From assembly GCA_001664505.1 (NCBI GenBank), contig CP011806.1, positions 3,347,384 to 3,411,383 on the forward strand: a stretch of DNA of 64,000 bases, read 5' to 3'. Source of the stretch: Acidobacteria bacterium Mor1. GTDB taxonomy: Bacteria; Acidobacteriota; Polarisedimenticolia; Polarisedimenticolales; Polarisedimenticolaceae. The position numbers and the translations under genes are program-made. Below the pieces are notes generated by a model, which ran no database searches, had not been told where the DNA came from, and saw nothing but the letters and a program-made list of their open reading frames with translations. Positions 41,712-51,030 of this stretch are shown here, one piece after another (position 1 is the first letter of the stretch; the number at the start of each line of letters is the position of its first letter).

Positions 41712-44477
41712 CTACCGATTGCCGTCCATCGGAACCGTCGTGTCCCCTGCCCCGGCGAGAATCCGGCGCCACTCGGCGGCGGTCGCTTCATCTCCCAGCT
41801 CGTCGGAGATCTCGATGAGTTGACGGATCACGAACTGGGTGCGGCCGTCCCGGCGCCCGTACTTCGCCGTGGCCCCCTCCTCGGCAATGCCGTAGGCCTC
41901 GCGGGCTTCCTCGAGGAGCCCCATGTGGCGACAGGTCCAACCGAACTTGACGTGGCTGGTCAGGTAGACCTCTACGCTGGGCGTCAGATGCTCCCTGGCC
42001 AGTTCGGTCGCCTCCTTCTGCATGGCGTAGGCGTCCTCTTCGCGGCCCATGCGGCGCAGCAGGTTTCCCGTTTCGCTGCGCCGGAAGATCGTGTCCCGGT
42101 GAGTCGGACCCAGGGTTTCCAGGGTTCCTTCGAGAGACCGGCTGTAGCGCTCCTCGGCCTCGTCGAAACGCAGCATCCCCTCGAGCATCGACCCTGAGTT
42201 GAACAGGCTGGACAACGTGTTCGGGTGGTTCTCGCCGAGGATCTCAGCCTGCTCCCGGTAGCACCGGTCGAAGATCTCGAAGGCTTCTTCACGTTCCTGG
42301 CGCAGGCCGAGCACCGTCGCGACGTTGGCAGCGGAACTCCAACGGTCGGGATGCCCCGGCGGCAGGGTCCGTTCCATCCCCGCGAGCACATCCCGGTAGA
42401 GGCTCTCCGCCGCATCGACCTCCCGGCGCTGAAAGTGAACGGCGGCGAGGCCGGTCATGGCGATGAACAGGTCGGGGTGGTCCTCTCCCAGTACCCGCCG
42501 CTGGTCGGCCAGCGTCGACTGCGCCAGCTCCAGCGCGTCGTCGAGCTTCCCCGCGTCGGACAACAACTGCACCAGGTTGGAGCGGAGAAGCAGGGTCTCC
42601 GGATGGTCGTCGCCCATGGCCTCTGACTGGAGCGTCAGTACGTCCCGCAACGCCGACTCGGCGCCCTCGAAGTCCGCGGCGGCAGCCCGGCCGATGGCGA
42701 GATTGTGGATCGCGGCGCGGCGCTCGTAGCTGTTGCCCCGCCCTTCCCATGCATCCACGGTGGCCTGGAACTCTTCCCGGGCCTCATCCAGTTTTCCGGA
42801 GTAGAGGAGCGCAAGCCCGTACTGTGAGCGAGTCACCAGGGTGTCGACATGCTCCGGGCCCAACACCTGGTTGCGTTGCCGCAGGGTCTCCTCGAAAACA
42901 CTCTCGGCGGTGGCGTAGTTGCCGAGCTGGAGTTCGAGCATGCCGAGGTCGTTCTTTGCGGTCAGGGTCGCCGGATCCTCGTCCCCCAGGGCGTCGCGCT
43001 GGGTCTCCACCGCCGGACGTAGCAAACCCTCGGCTCGTTCGTAGAAGCCGAGGCCCTTGTAGGCCAGGCCCATGGCCTGCCCCAGGCGAGCCCGCACCAG
43101 GGGCGAGCGCTGAAACTCCCCGTCGATGCGGGCGGCGCCACGATCCAGCACCTCCCGGACCGTGACGTGAGCTCCCCGGGACTCCGACGGGTCGGAGATC
43201 TCGAACAGCCGGGTCATGAAGTCCACCACCTCGCGGGAGACGTCGGCCTCGGCGCGAGCCAGTGTCTCTGCACGGGTTGCCCGCACGTAGCCGTAAGTTG
43301 CAGCGGCCGCGCCGATCACGACCGAAAGGGCGATCGCGGCACCGGCGGCGACCCCCAGACGATGGCGCCGGCAGAACTTGCCGAAGCGATAGCGGGCGCT
43401 GGGCGGCCCGGTCGACACCGGCTCGTTCGCCAGAAAGCGGCGGATGTCGTCGGCCAGCGCGTTGGGTGAGTCGTAGCGCCGGTCCCGCTCCTTGGCCAGA
43501 GCCTTCATCGTGACCCAGTCCAGGTCGCCACGGAGCTCCCGGGCGAGATGAGACGGGCTCGACCGCAGGTCCGCCAGGCGGCGGGCTTCTTCGCCTGCCA
43601 GCGTCGCCAGCCGGCGGCTGGGCTCCGTCGGCTCATGCTCCTGGATGTAGCGGCAGGCCTCGTGAACTGCGGCGTGACGGATCGCTTCCGGATCCACCGG
43701 CAGCACTCCGGAGAGCATCTCGTAGAGCACGACCCCAAGCGAATAGACGTCGGTCCTGGAGTCGACATCCCGAGCGCTGGAGCCGGCCTGCTCCGGACTC
43801 ATGTACTCCGGCGTACCCAGGAGTTGTCCGATCTGGGTCACCAGGGTGCGGTCGGTCAGGTGCCCACCCACCGCCTTGGCCACGCCGAAGTCGATGATCT
43901 TCGGCTGCGGATCCGACGGGTCCCCGGACACCAGGATGTTCGAGGGTTTCAGATCGCGATGGGTCACTCCCTTGTGGTGCGCGTGCTGTACCCCGTCGCA
44001 GACCGCCAGGAACAACCTGAGACGCTCGTGGATCGACAGCTTGTGCCGGTCGCAGAAGCGGGTGATCGGTTCGCCCTGCACGTACTCCATGGCGAAGAAG
44101 GGCCGGCCGTCCTCGGCGGTGCCGCCGTCGTACATCTGGGCGACGTTGGGGTGTTCCATCAGCGCCAGCACCTGGCGCTCGGCCTCGAAGCGGGCCACGA
44201 TCGCCCGGGAGTCCATGCCCGGCTTGATCAGCTTCAGCGCCACCGTGCGATGCACCGGCTCTTCCTGGGTCGCCAGGTAGACGACCCCCATCCCACCCTC
44301 GCCGAGGACCCGCTCGATGCGGTACGGCCCCACGCGATCCACCTCGGAGCCGGTCGGGCTCTGCTCCGTAACGCGGGTGTCTCCGATGGCCAGCTCCATC
44401 GAGCAACGGGGACAGATCCCGCCGCTCTCCTCGGCCAGCCGGCCCCCGCAACTCGGACAGATCTCGTGATCGGACAC
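41712..44477 (-). CDS. Ser/Thr protein kinase with zinc ribbon and C-terminal TPRs
   Basis: 921 residues. An N-terminal Cys4 zinc ribbon (CPSCGG, CPRCS at about 7-26), a Hanks-type kinase domain about 50-325 with the glycine loop GEGGMGVVY, K82 in TVALKLI, catalytic HRDLKPSN and IIDFGVAKA, a TM helix about 368-388, and about 500 residues of kinesin-light-chain-type TPRs outside the membrane. The TPR domain probably receives a ligand or partner in the periplasm. Translated 69 bp downstream of an ECF sigma factor gene on the same strand; sigma factor plus TPR kinase is the known ECF43-like pairing seen in Planctomycetes, Myxococci and Acidobacteriota, in which the kinase is thought to control the sigma factor. 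Confidence 0.92.
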   Translation of the reverse strand: MSDHEICPSCGGRLAEESGGICPRCSMELAIGDTRVTEQSPTGSEVDRVGPYRIERVLGEGGMGVVYLATQEEPVHRTVALKLIKPGMDSRAIVARFEAERQVLALMEHPNVAQMYDGGTAEDGRPFFAMEYVQGEPITRFCDRHKLSIHERLRLFLAVCDGVQHAHHKGVTHRDLKPSNILVSGDPSDPQPKIIDFGVAKAVGGHLTDRTLVTQIGQLLGTPEYMSPEQAGSSARDVDSRTDVYSLGVVLYEMLSGVLPVDPEAIRHAAVHEACRYIQEHEPTEPSRRLATLAGEEARRLADLRSSPSHLARELRGDLDWVTMKALAKERDRRYDSPNALADDIRRFLANEPVSTGPPSARYRFGKFCRRHRLGVAAGAAIALSVVIGAAAATYGYVRATRAETLARAEADVSREVVDFMTRLFEISDPSESRGAHVTVREVLDRGAARIDGEFQRSPLVRARLGQAMGLAYKGLGFYERAEGLLRPAVETQRDALGDEDPATLTAKNDLGMLELQLGNYATAESVFEETLRQRNQVLGPEHVDTLVTRSQYGLALLYSGKLDEAREEFQATVDAWEGRGNSYERRAAIHNLAIGRAAAADFEGAESALRDVLTLQSEAMGDDHPETLLLRSNLVQLLSDAGKLDDALELAQSTLADQRRVLGEDHPDLFIAMTGLAAVHFQRREVDAAESLYRDVLAGMERTLPPGHPDRWSSAANVATVLGLRQEREEAFEIFDRCYREQAEILGENHPNTLSSLFNSGSMLEGMLRFDEAEERYSRSLEGTLETLGPTHRDTIFRRSETGNLLRRMGREEDAYAMQKEATELAREHLTPSVEVYLTSHVKFGWTCRHMGLLEEAREAYGIAEEGATAKYGRRDGRTQFVIRQLIEISDELGDEATAAEWRRILAGAGDTTVPMDGNR

Positions 44478-44546
44478 GTCGCCCCCTTTCCGCCTGAACG
44501 ACCCTGGGGCCCCTTCAGACGATTCCCGTCACCGACGTTACGGTAT

Positions 44547-45251
44547 TCAGCCCGAAAGCACGGAGAGCAGGTGTTTGAGCTCGTCGTCGATATCGTCCGG
44601 ATCGGCGATCGTGCACGCGACCTGTTGCCGCAGGTGCGTTCCCAGGCGCCGTCGCATCCGATGAATCGCCGTCTTGACCGCCCCCTCGCTCTTGCCCAGC
44701 TGCGCGGCGGCCTCGCTGTAGGGAGCGTTGTCGGGATCAGTCAGATACGGGCCGAGGATCCTGAAGTCCTCCGCCTTGCCGGATGCGCGATGCTCCTCTT
44801 CCAGCCCCTTGCGCGCCCGCTCGAACACCTGGATGGCCCAGCGGTGCTCGAACAACGCCGCGGGATCGCGCCCGTCGGCGGGGAGCCGCTGATACCAACC
44901 TTCAGCCCCGTCCAGCGCGACCTGGAACTGGGGATCGTCGGCACGGCGCTTGGCCGCCCGCTCTCGTTCGCGGCTCTTGGACATGAAGTTCTTCATCGAT
45001 GCCAGGAGAAACGCGCGGAACTTGCCCGCGGCGGGGTCGATCTGCCCGAGGAACTCCTTGTCCATCAGCTCCAGGAAGTAGGCCTGGGTCAGATCGGCGG
45101 CCTTCTCGGGGTCGTTGCCCCGGCGGCGCACGAAGGCGTACAGCGGCCGCCAGTAGGTGCCGCAGAGCCACTCCAGGGCCAGCCGAGCGCGTTCCGGATC
45201 GTTGGCCGAGAGCACCACGCTCCATCGCGTGGTCTGGAAGTCATCCGCCAT
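44547..45251 (-). CDS. ECF sigma factor of the kinase-linked type
   Basis: 234 residues, longer than the usual ECF size. Opens DFQTTRWSVVLSA, a signature of the ECF group linked to Ser/Thr kinases. Region 2 reads GNDPEKAADLTQAYFLELMDKEFLG and FRAFLLASMKNFMSKSRERERAAKR, and region 4 YSEAAAQLGKSEGAVKTAIHRMRRRLGTHLR. First gene of a two-gene operon with the TPR kinase. No anti-sigma factor is encoded here, which agrees with control by phosphorylation. Divergent from the ELWxDGT gene. Confidence 0.9.
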   Translation of the reverse strand: MADDFQTTRWSVVLSANDPERARLALEWLCGTYWRPLYAFVRRRGNDPEKAADLTQAYFLELMDKEFLGQIDPAAGKFRAFLLASMKNFMSKSRERERAAKRRADDPQFQVALDGAEGWYQRLPADGRDPAALFEHRWAIQVFERARKGLEEEHRASGKAEDFRILGPYLTDPDNAPYSEAAAQLGKSEGAVKTAIHRMRRRLGTHLRQQVACTIADPDDIDDELKHLLSVLSG

Positions 45252-45409
45252 CCTGCGCCGACCTTAGAGGGAGCCGTCGCAAAGGTCAAACCCGGGCCGC
45301 CCCGGCCGGACCTGTAACCAATCCCCCGGCACTCGTCTGATCTCTCCCGAGCAGGAAGGAAGTTAGCGGCCGGAATCCCCGGCCCCCCGGCTCACGGAGG
45401 AGTTCCCAC

Positions 45410-47218
45410 ATGAAATCAAAGTCACCCACACTCAGGCAAATAGTGCTGTTCTCGGCGCTGCTTCTCGTCGCTGCCGGGGCTCAGGCGCAAGAGCGCCTAG
45501 AGATCATCAAGGACGTCAACCCCGGACCCGAAGGATCGCGGGCGCGTCCGATGGCCAGCGACGGCGATATCCTGTACTTCGCCGCCGACGACGGAGTCCA
45601 CGGACTCGAGCTGTGGAAGACCGACCTGAGCGATGAGGGCACGGTCCTGGTACGCGACATCCACCCCGGGACCGGCGATTCCGTCGTGCTCAACCCCTTT
45701 CGCGTCGAGCCGGACGCCGCGACTCTCGGAAACCTGGTCTTTTTCATCGCCGACGACGGGGTGCACGGCCCGGAGGTGTGGCGCAGCGACGGAACCGCCG
45801 AGGGAACCTGGATGCTCCGCGACATCCTGGACGGCGAGGACGGGGCCGATCCCGACTACCTCACGGCGTTCCGGGGGAGGATGTACTTCGTCGCCTCCGA
45901 TCGTCCCGGCGGTACCCGAAACCGTGAGATCTGGAGCAGCGATGGAACCCCCGAGGGAACGACCAAGGCCTTCGAACTGAACCCCAGCGGCTCGGCCGAT
46001 CCGACCGGCCTAACCGTGATCGGCGACATGATGTACTTCGCCGGAAAGGGTGAGCGCCGCCCCACGTGCGCCACCTGCCTATGGAGGACCGACGGCACCC
46101 TCGAGGGCACCGAGATCGCCGCGGCGATTTCTACCGGTGCTTCGAACAACGCCGGCCGGCGTTTCACCCACGTCGACGGCACGATCTACCTTTCCGGTGC
46201 CACGTCCGGTTCGGGCGAAGCGCCGAACCACGCGCTCTGGACCCACAACACCCAGACCGGAGAGAGCGCGCGGGTGGCCCAGATCAACCCCGACGGATTC
46301 GCGGTCTACAGCGAGATCACTCCTTTCGACGGCGGGGTGATCTTTCGCTCGAATGACGGCAGCGGCGTTCAGAGCTTTCGTAGCGACGGCACACCCGAAG
46401 GCACCGTACGCATCGGCGATCCATTCTCGGAGAGTGGTCGATTCCCGGTCGGGCTGACAGTGGTAGGCGACCGTTTCTTCTACCGAGCGAATACCGGGAG
46501 CAGCGGCACCGGAGAGATCGAGCTCCACGTCTCCGACGGTACCACCGAGGGCAGTATGCTGGTCCGGGATCTGCGTGTGTTGGGCGACTCGTTCCCCAGC
46601 GAGTTGACCGCCTTTCGCGGCCTCGTCTATTTCCGGGCTCTTGCCTGCCGCATTCGAGAACCGAACTGTCTGAACATTCTCGGGGACAATCTCAGTCAAG
46701 CCGGCCTGTGGATCAGTGACGGAACATCGGAGGGCACCCGCTTCGCCGAAGGCCAGTTCGGCCAGTCACTCCCTTACTTCCTCACTCGATTCGGCAACGA
46801 GTTGATCGTTCAAGCACAGGAACCCGAGTTCGGCCCCGAACTCTACCGCTACTTCCCGCCGGGCGGCTCGACGACCGAAGTCGACATCGACGTCAAGCCC
46901 GCGACCACGGGCAACTGCGTGGCCATCGACGACAAGGGCACCGTCCCGGTCGCGGTGCTCGGAAGCGCTGAACTGGACGTTTCGACCATCGAGATCGACA
47001 GCCTGCGCTTCGAGGGCCTGATCGTGGCGACCAACAAGAAGGGCCAACGTCAATGCCGCAAGAAGTACGTCGACGGCGATGACTGGCTGGACCTGGCCTG
47101 CTTCTACGAGGACGACCTCTCGCGCTGGAGCGGCGCCGAGCCTGAAGGCACCTTGAGCGGACAGCTCGAGGACGGCACACCCATCGAGGGGACCGACGCG
47201 CTCTGTCTGGACCACTGA
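45410..47218 (+). CDS. Secreted ELWxDGT-repeat protein
   Basis: 602 residues; ATG with GGAGGAG upstream. Signal peptide about 8-28. Six or more propeller-like repeats of the ELWxxDGTxEGT type: GLELWKTDLSDEGT, GPEVWRSDGTAEGT, REIWSSDGTPEGT, CLWRTDGTLEGT, QSFRSDGTPEGT, GLWISDGTSEGT. The last 120 residues start VDIDVKPATTG and contain VPVAVLGSAELDVSTIEIDSLRFEG, a domain found at the C-terminus of many exported proteins. Probably a surface or secreted beta-propeller; ligand unknown. A strong hairpin lies after the stop. Confidence 0.85.
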   Translation: MKSKSPTLRQIVLFSALLLVAAGAQAQERLEIIKDVNPGPEGSRARPMASDGDILYFAADDGVHGLELWKTDLSDEGTVLVRDIHPGTGDSVVLNPFRVEPDAATLGNLVFFIADDGVHGPEVWRSDGTAEGTWMLRDILDGEDGADPDYLTAFRGRMYFVASDRPGGTRNREIWSSDGTPEGTTKAFELNPSGSADPTGLTVIGDMMYFAGKGERRPTCATCLWRTDGTLEGTEIAAAISTGASNNAGRRFTHVDGTIYLSGATSGSGEAPNHALWTHNTQTGESARVAQINPDGFAVYSEITPFDGGVIFRSNDGSGVQSFRSDGTPEGTVRIGDPFSESGRFPVGLTVVGDRFFYRANTGSSGTGEIELHVSDGTTEGSMLVRDLRVLGDSFPSELTAFRGLVYFRALACRIREPNCLNILGDNLSQAGLWISDGTSEGTRFAEGQFGQSLPYFLTRFGNELIVQAQEPEFGPELYRYFPPGGSTTEVDIDVKPATTGNCVAIDDKGTVPVAVLGSAELDVSTIEIDSLRFEGLIVATNKKGQRQCRKKYVDGDDWLDLACFYEDDLSRWSGAEPEGTLSGQLEDGTPIEGTDALCLDH

Positions 47219-47225
47219 CCCGTTG

Positions 47226-47261
47226 GCCGGTCCCGGTCCGACTCGCTGGACCGGGGCCGGC
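47226..47261. terminator. Two-way terminator hairpin
   Basis: A 14 bp stem (47226-47239 against 47248-47261, one G-T wobble) with an eight-base loop stands between the convergent ELWxDGT and TonB-receptor genes, and its right arm abuts the receptor's TAG. No T-run is visible, but size and position are convincing. Confidence 0.65.
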
Positions 47262-49600
47262 TAGAACGTCCAGTTGAAACCGAAGGACGGCAGCAAACCC
47301 AACCAGTCTTCCTGTTGGCCGACGACGTTGACCGACCCGTCGGGCTGCAACATGAAGGCGCTGTCGGGGTACTCGACGCCCCGGGCGTTGGCGTTGTTGT
47401 AGGCGTTCTGCAGATCGACGTAGAAGCGCAGCGAACCCTTGCGCCTAGGCACGACCCGGCTGATGCGCAGGTCGAGCCGGTGATAGTCGGACAGCCGCTG
47501 GGAGTAGAACTCGCCGACGACCGGCACGATCTGGAGGCCCCCCTGTCCGTCCGGCTCCGAGACCGCCGAGACCGGAGTCGTCGGCCAGCCGGTGTGCCAG
47601 CTGAACAGCGCGTTGAAGTTCCAGCGGGGGTTGGGCTTGTAGTTCACGTTGGCCCGCACCGCGTGGGGTTGATCGAACCAGCGCGGCTGGTCCCGCCCGC
47701 CGATCTCGTCGATGCTCTCGGACCAGGTGTAGCTGGCCCACCAATCCCACTTGCCGCTGCCCGGTGAGACCAGGAGCAGCTCGAGGCCCCGGGACCGGGA
47801 ACGATCGGGGGCCACCCGGATGCGGTCGGTCGCTGCCTCGGGGAAGGTGTTCCACGGCGAGAACAGGTTGTCGTAGCGGGGCCGCGGGTTGTCGGTCTCC
47901 CGCTGATACACCTCGGCGCGCAGTCCGTAGCCTCCGGGCAGGTCCTTGTTCCAGCCGGCGAAGACGCCGTCGACCGCCTCACTCTCGAAAAAGGCAGTCT
48001 CGCCGTCGGGCACATCCAGTTCGTTGGGGCGCTGGGACTGGTAGTAGCGTCCTGCACCGAACTTGAACTCGCCGGCGTTGCCGCCGTCGAACACAAGGTT
48101 GACCCGGGGAGCCACCAGGTCCTCCTTCAGGAAGTCGCGATCGAAGCGCAGCCCCAGCTCGGTGGTCAGCCGCCCTGTTTGAAAGCGGTCGGAAGCGAAG
48201 GCGTACCAGGTGGTGCCCTCGAAGTTCTGGTTGAAGGAGAACATCCCGACCGGCTCGGCGAAGCGCACGTCGGCGATGGTGCTGACGATCTCCAGCTCGT
48301 TGCGGTAGTTGTAGTCCGCCTGGTAGCGGCGGGCGCCGAAGCCCCACTTGACCGAGTTGCGGTTGGAGGTTTCCCACACCCCCTTGTGGGACAGGCCGTA
48401 GAGATCGAGGGTCCGTTCGTCCCGAGCCTCGGCGATGTCATCGAACTCCTGTTCGAAGATCCGGCGATCCCGATCGACCCTTCCGGCGTAGACCGTCGAC
48501 TCCAGGAACACCGAACCCCCGCCGGCGACCCTGCGGTTGTTGGCCCAGAGATAGCGGTTGCCGTAGCGGGTGTCGTTGTCCTCGATCTCGTTGGCTTCGT
48601 TCTCCATCGAAACCAGCGAATCGCCGGCGCCGAGCACGTTGATCGTCCAGATGTTGGTCGGCGACGCCTCGAGCCGCACCTTGCCGAAGAAATCCCAGTA
48701 CTGCGGCGACGGGGCGCTGTCGCTCTCACCCTCACCGTCACCCCCTCCACCTTCGCCGGCGAGATCCAGCACCAGGTCGAGGAAGCCCCGGCGCCCCGAG
48801 ACCGCCCAACCCCCTTTGCCGTTCCCGAAGGTGCCCTGGTTGCGCGCCCACAGGTTGCTGAAGCTGACGCCGAGTTCGGTCTGCTTGGTCGTCGGCTGCA
48901 CCGACTCGAGGCTCAACACGCCGGCGGAACGATCGCCGAACTCCACGGGCATGCCGCCGGTGACCAGTTGCGCGCCGCGCAACATGCCCGGGTCGACGAC
49001 ACTGAACACCCCCTGAAAGTCCTGCAGGTGAAAGGGGTCGAACAGCTCCAGACCGTCGAGCAGCACCAGATTCTCCCGGTCGAGACCGCCGCGCACGTTG
49101 AATCGCGAGGAGAGATCGGAGCTTGACGTACCCGGCAGCGCCGCCACCGAGCGATAGATGTCCTCACCGAACGCCGGGATGCGAGAGATCGTCTCCCGGT
49201 CCAGCGTGGTGCCCGATGTGGATTCCCCCGGGTTGCCGATCGAATAGCCCGAGGCCAGCACCACCTCGCGCAGGGCGATCACGACCGGCTCCAACACGAT
49301 CTCTACCTGGGCCAGCCGCCCCTCGACGATCAACACCGTTGCCGCGTTCAGGCGATAGCCCCCCTTGACCACCCGCACCTCCCGCTCACCGGCCCGGATC
49401 CCGTCGATCCGCACCTGGCCCAGAGAGTCGGTGACCACGTCGGAGACTCCGACGCTGGAGATCACCGCGCCGGCCAGGGGTGACCCGTCGGGATCGGAGA
49501 CGGTCACGAGCACGCTGCCGGTGGGATCTTCGTCGGCCAGCACGGCGTGGGCCGGTGCGAGCAACGTGAGGCAGAGACAAAGGAAGAGCAGGCGATCCAT
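47261..49600 (-). CDS. TonB-dependent receptor with carboxypeptidase-regulatory N-terminus
   Basis: 779 residues from the ATG at 49600 (AGGAG seven bases upstream). Signal peptide 1-22, a carboxypeptidase-regulatory-like domain about 27-110 (GSVLVTVSDPDGSPLAGAVISSVG), a plug domain about 130-235 (SRFNVRGGLDRENLVLLDGLEL, GGMPVEFGDRSAGVL), then a 22-strand barrel ending FGFNWTF with the terminal aromatic. An acidic Gly/Glu/Asp-rich loop (GEGGGGDGEGESD) is probably extracellular. The N-terminal domain marks the SusC/OAR-like receptors of Bacteroidota and Acidobacteriota. Substrate unknown; it lies downstream of a CpxRA-like operon with a Cpx-type box 95 bp ahead of its ATG. Confidence 0.9.
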   Translation of the reverse strand: MDRLLFLCLCLTLLAPAHAVLADEDPTGSVLVTVSDPDGSPLAGAVISSVGVSDVVTDSLGQVRIDGIRAGEREVRVVKGGYRLNAATVLIVEGRLAQVEIVLEPVVIALREVVLASGYSIGNPGESTSGTTLDRETISRIPAFGEDIYRSVAALPGTSSSDLSSRFNVRGGLDRENLVLLDGLELFDPFHLQDFQGVFSVVDPGMLRGAQLVTGGMPVEFGDRSAGVLSLESVQPTTKQTELGVSFSNLWARNQGTFGNGKGGWAVSGRRGFLDLVLDLAGEGGGGDGEGESDSAPSPQYWDFFGKVRLEASPTNIWTINVLGAGDSLVSMENEANEIEDNDTRYGNRYLWANNRRVAGGGSVFLESTVYAGRVDRDRRIFEQEFDDIAEARDERTLDLYGLSHKGVWETSNRNSVKWGFGARRYQADYNYRNELEIVSTIADVRFAEPVGMFSFNQNFEGTTWYAFASDRFQTGRLTTELGLRFDRDFLKEDLVAPRVNLVFDGGNAGEFKFGAGRYYQSQRPNELDVPDGETAFFESEAVDGVFAGWNKDLPGGYGLRAEVYQRETDNPRPRYDNLFSPWNTFPEAATDRIRVAPDRSRSRGLELLLVSPGSGKWDWWASYTWSESIDEIGGRDQPRWFDQPHAVRANVNYKPNPRWNFNALFSWHTGWPTTPVSAVSEPDGQGGLQIVPVVGEFYSQRLSDYHRLDLRISRVVPRRKGSLRFYVDLQNAYNNANARGVEYPDSAFMLQPDGSVNVVGQQEDWLGLLPSFGFNWTF

Positions 49601-49694
49601 GAGGTAGCTCCTGTATGCAACCCCGCAGCACACCGCTGCGAAGGGGGGGCAGGGTCAAGCTACTTCCGGGGGTTTTCCCCCTTGCGACCGCTAC

Positions 49695-49709
49695 GTAAAG
49701 TTGTGCAAA
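49695..49709 (-). promoter_or_regulatory. CpxR-type box upstream of the TonB receptor
   Basis: GTAAA-GTTGT-GCAAA on the plus strand is one base from the CpxR consensus GTAAA-N5-GTAAA and agrees in 15 of 17 positions with the site at 51790-51806 when read as a 17-mer. It lies 95 bp upstream of the receptor start, after the kinase gene. Control of the receptor by the adjacent Cpx-like regulator is inference. Confidence 0.5.
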
Positions 49710-49749
49710 GCCAGGAAGCGTCCGGCGGGAAACAGCGGAACGACGGCGA

Positions 49750-51030
49750 TCAGGCGGGTTGGGTGTCCTGGTTGCGCAGGGTCACGACGAAGCGGCTGCC
49801 CCCTTCGTCCCGAGGGAGGCATACCGCGTCGCCGCCGTGACGCCGGGCGATCTGCCGCACCAACGCCAGGCCGAGTCCGACGCCGCCCCCCTGCCCCTCG
49901 GACCAGCCCTCGGAACGGTAGAACGGCTCGAAGATCTTCTCCCGGTCCGCCTCGGGCACTCCCGGCCCGCGGTCGGCTACCTCGATGCGGCCGCTCTCTC
50001 CGGAATAGCCGGCGACGTGCACCGCGACTTCCGCTTCGCCACCATGGCGCCGGGCATTCTCCAGCAGGTTGCGCAACACCCGGCGCACCAGCCGCGGCTC
50101 GGCGGAGAGCGATACCGAGTCTCCCCGCACCTCGGCGCCGACCCGGGCGCCCTCTTCCGCGGCCACGCCGAGGAGGTCGACCGGTTCGAAGCGATCGGCC
50201 CAGCGCTCCTGCTCGAGGCGGCTGGCCAGCAGGATCTCGCCGATCAGCTCGTCCAGCTCCTTGAGGTCCGCCCGGGCACCGTCCAGCAACTCGGGCCGGC
50301 GTTCCTCGGACATCAACTCCACCGCGACCCGCAGCCGCGCCAACGGCGAGCGCAACTCGTGGGATGCCGCGGCCAGGGTGCGGCGTTGATCCTGCACCAG
50401 GCTCTCGATGGTCGATGCGGTCTGGTTCAACGAACGGGCCAGATCGGCGATGGCGTCCTTCCCCTCGATCGGCACCCGCGCCGACAGATCGCCGGCGGCC
50501 AGGCTGTCGACCTCCCGGCGCAAGCGCTCCAGACGCCGGGTCAAACTCCGGGCGAAGGGATACGCACCGACCGAGACGCCGACCAGGATCACGAGCAGCA
50601 CCACCAGCGCGAAGTCCCCTTCGGGTATCGGTTCGCTCGGCCGTCCGACGAACCAGCGGCCGTCGGCGAGTTTCACGGCGAAGATGCGCTGAAAGGAGAG
50701 CTCGTTCTGCCAGTGATCGACGCCGCTCTCCGGCTCGGGCACCGGCAGGGCCTCCCCACCCCACTGGGCCAGGAGTTCGCCGCCGGGACCGTACACCGTG
50801 AGATCCAGATCGATACGGGACAGCACCGGATCCAGCGCCGCACGCAGGGCCTCGGGGCCCTCCTCCAGCGGCGGCGACAGCGCCTCGCCGATACCGCGGA
50901 GGGTCTCCAGGCTGTAGCGCTCCTCGGCATCCTCCAGCGGATTGAGATCCCACAGCGCCAGCGCCAACAGCACCAGCAGCAGGACCATGCCGACGATGCC
51001 CAGATAGATCTGGAGATAGAAGCGGCGCAT
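49750..51030 (-). CDS. CpxA-like sensor histidine kinase
   Basis: 426 residues; the ATG overlaps the regulator stop by one base (TGATG). TM1 about 8-28, a periplasmic domain of about 110 residues, TM2 about 140-162, HAMP about 163-215, HisKA with H224 in AASHELRSPLARL, N box NLLENARRHGG, G1 DRGPGVP and G2 GVGLGLALV. Size, layout and order (regulator then kinase) match CpxA. The periplasmic domain has no clear homology that I can see. Activates or dephosphorylates the upstream regulator. Confidence 0.93.
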   Translation of the reverse strand: MRRFYLQIYLGIVGMVLLLVLLALALWDLNPLEDAEERYSLETLRGIGEALSPPLEEGPEALRAALDPVLSRIDLDLTVYGPGGELLAQWGGEALPVPEPESGVDHWQNELSFQRIFAVKLADGRWFVGRPSEPIPEGDFALVVLLVILVGVSVGAYPFARSLTRRLERLRREVDSLAAGDLSARVPIEGKDAIADLARSLNQTASTIESLVQDQRRTLAAASHELRSPLARLRVAVELMSEERRPELLDGARADLKELDELIGEILLASRLEQERWADRFEPVDLLGVAAEEGARVGAEVRGDSVSLSAEPRLVRRVLRNLLENARRHGGEAEVAVHVAGYSGESGRIEVADRGPGVPEADREKIFEPFYRSEGWSEGQGGGVGLGLALVRQIARRHGGDAVCLPRDEGGSRFVVTLRNQDTQPA

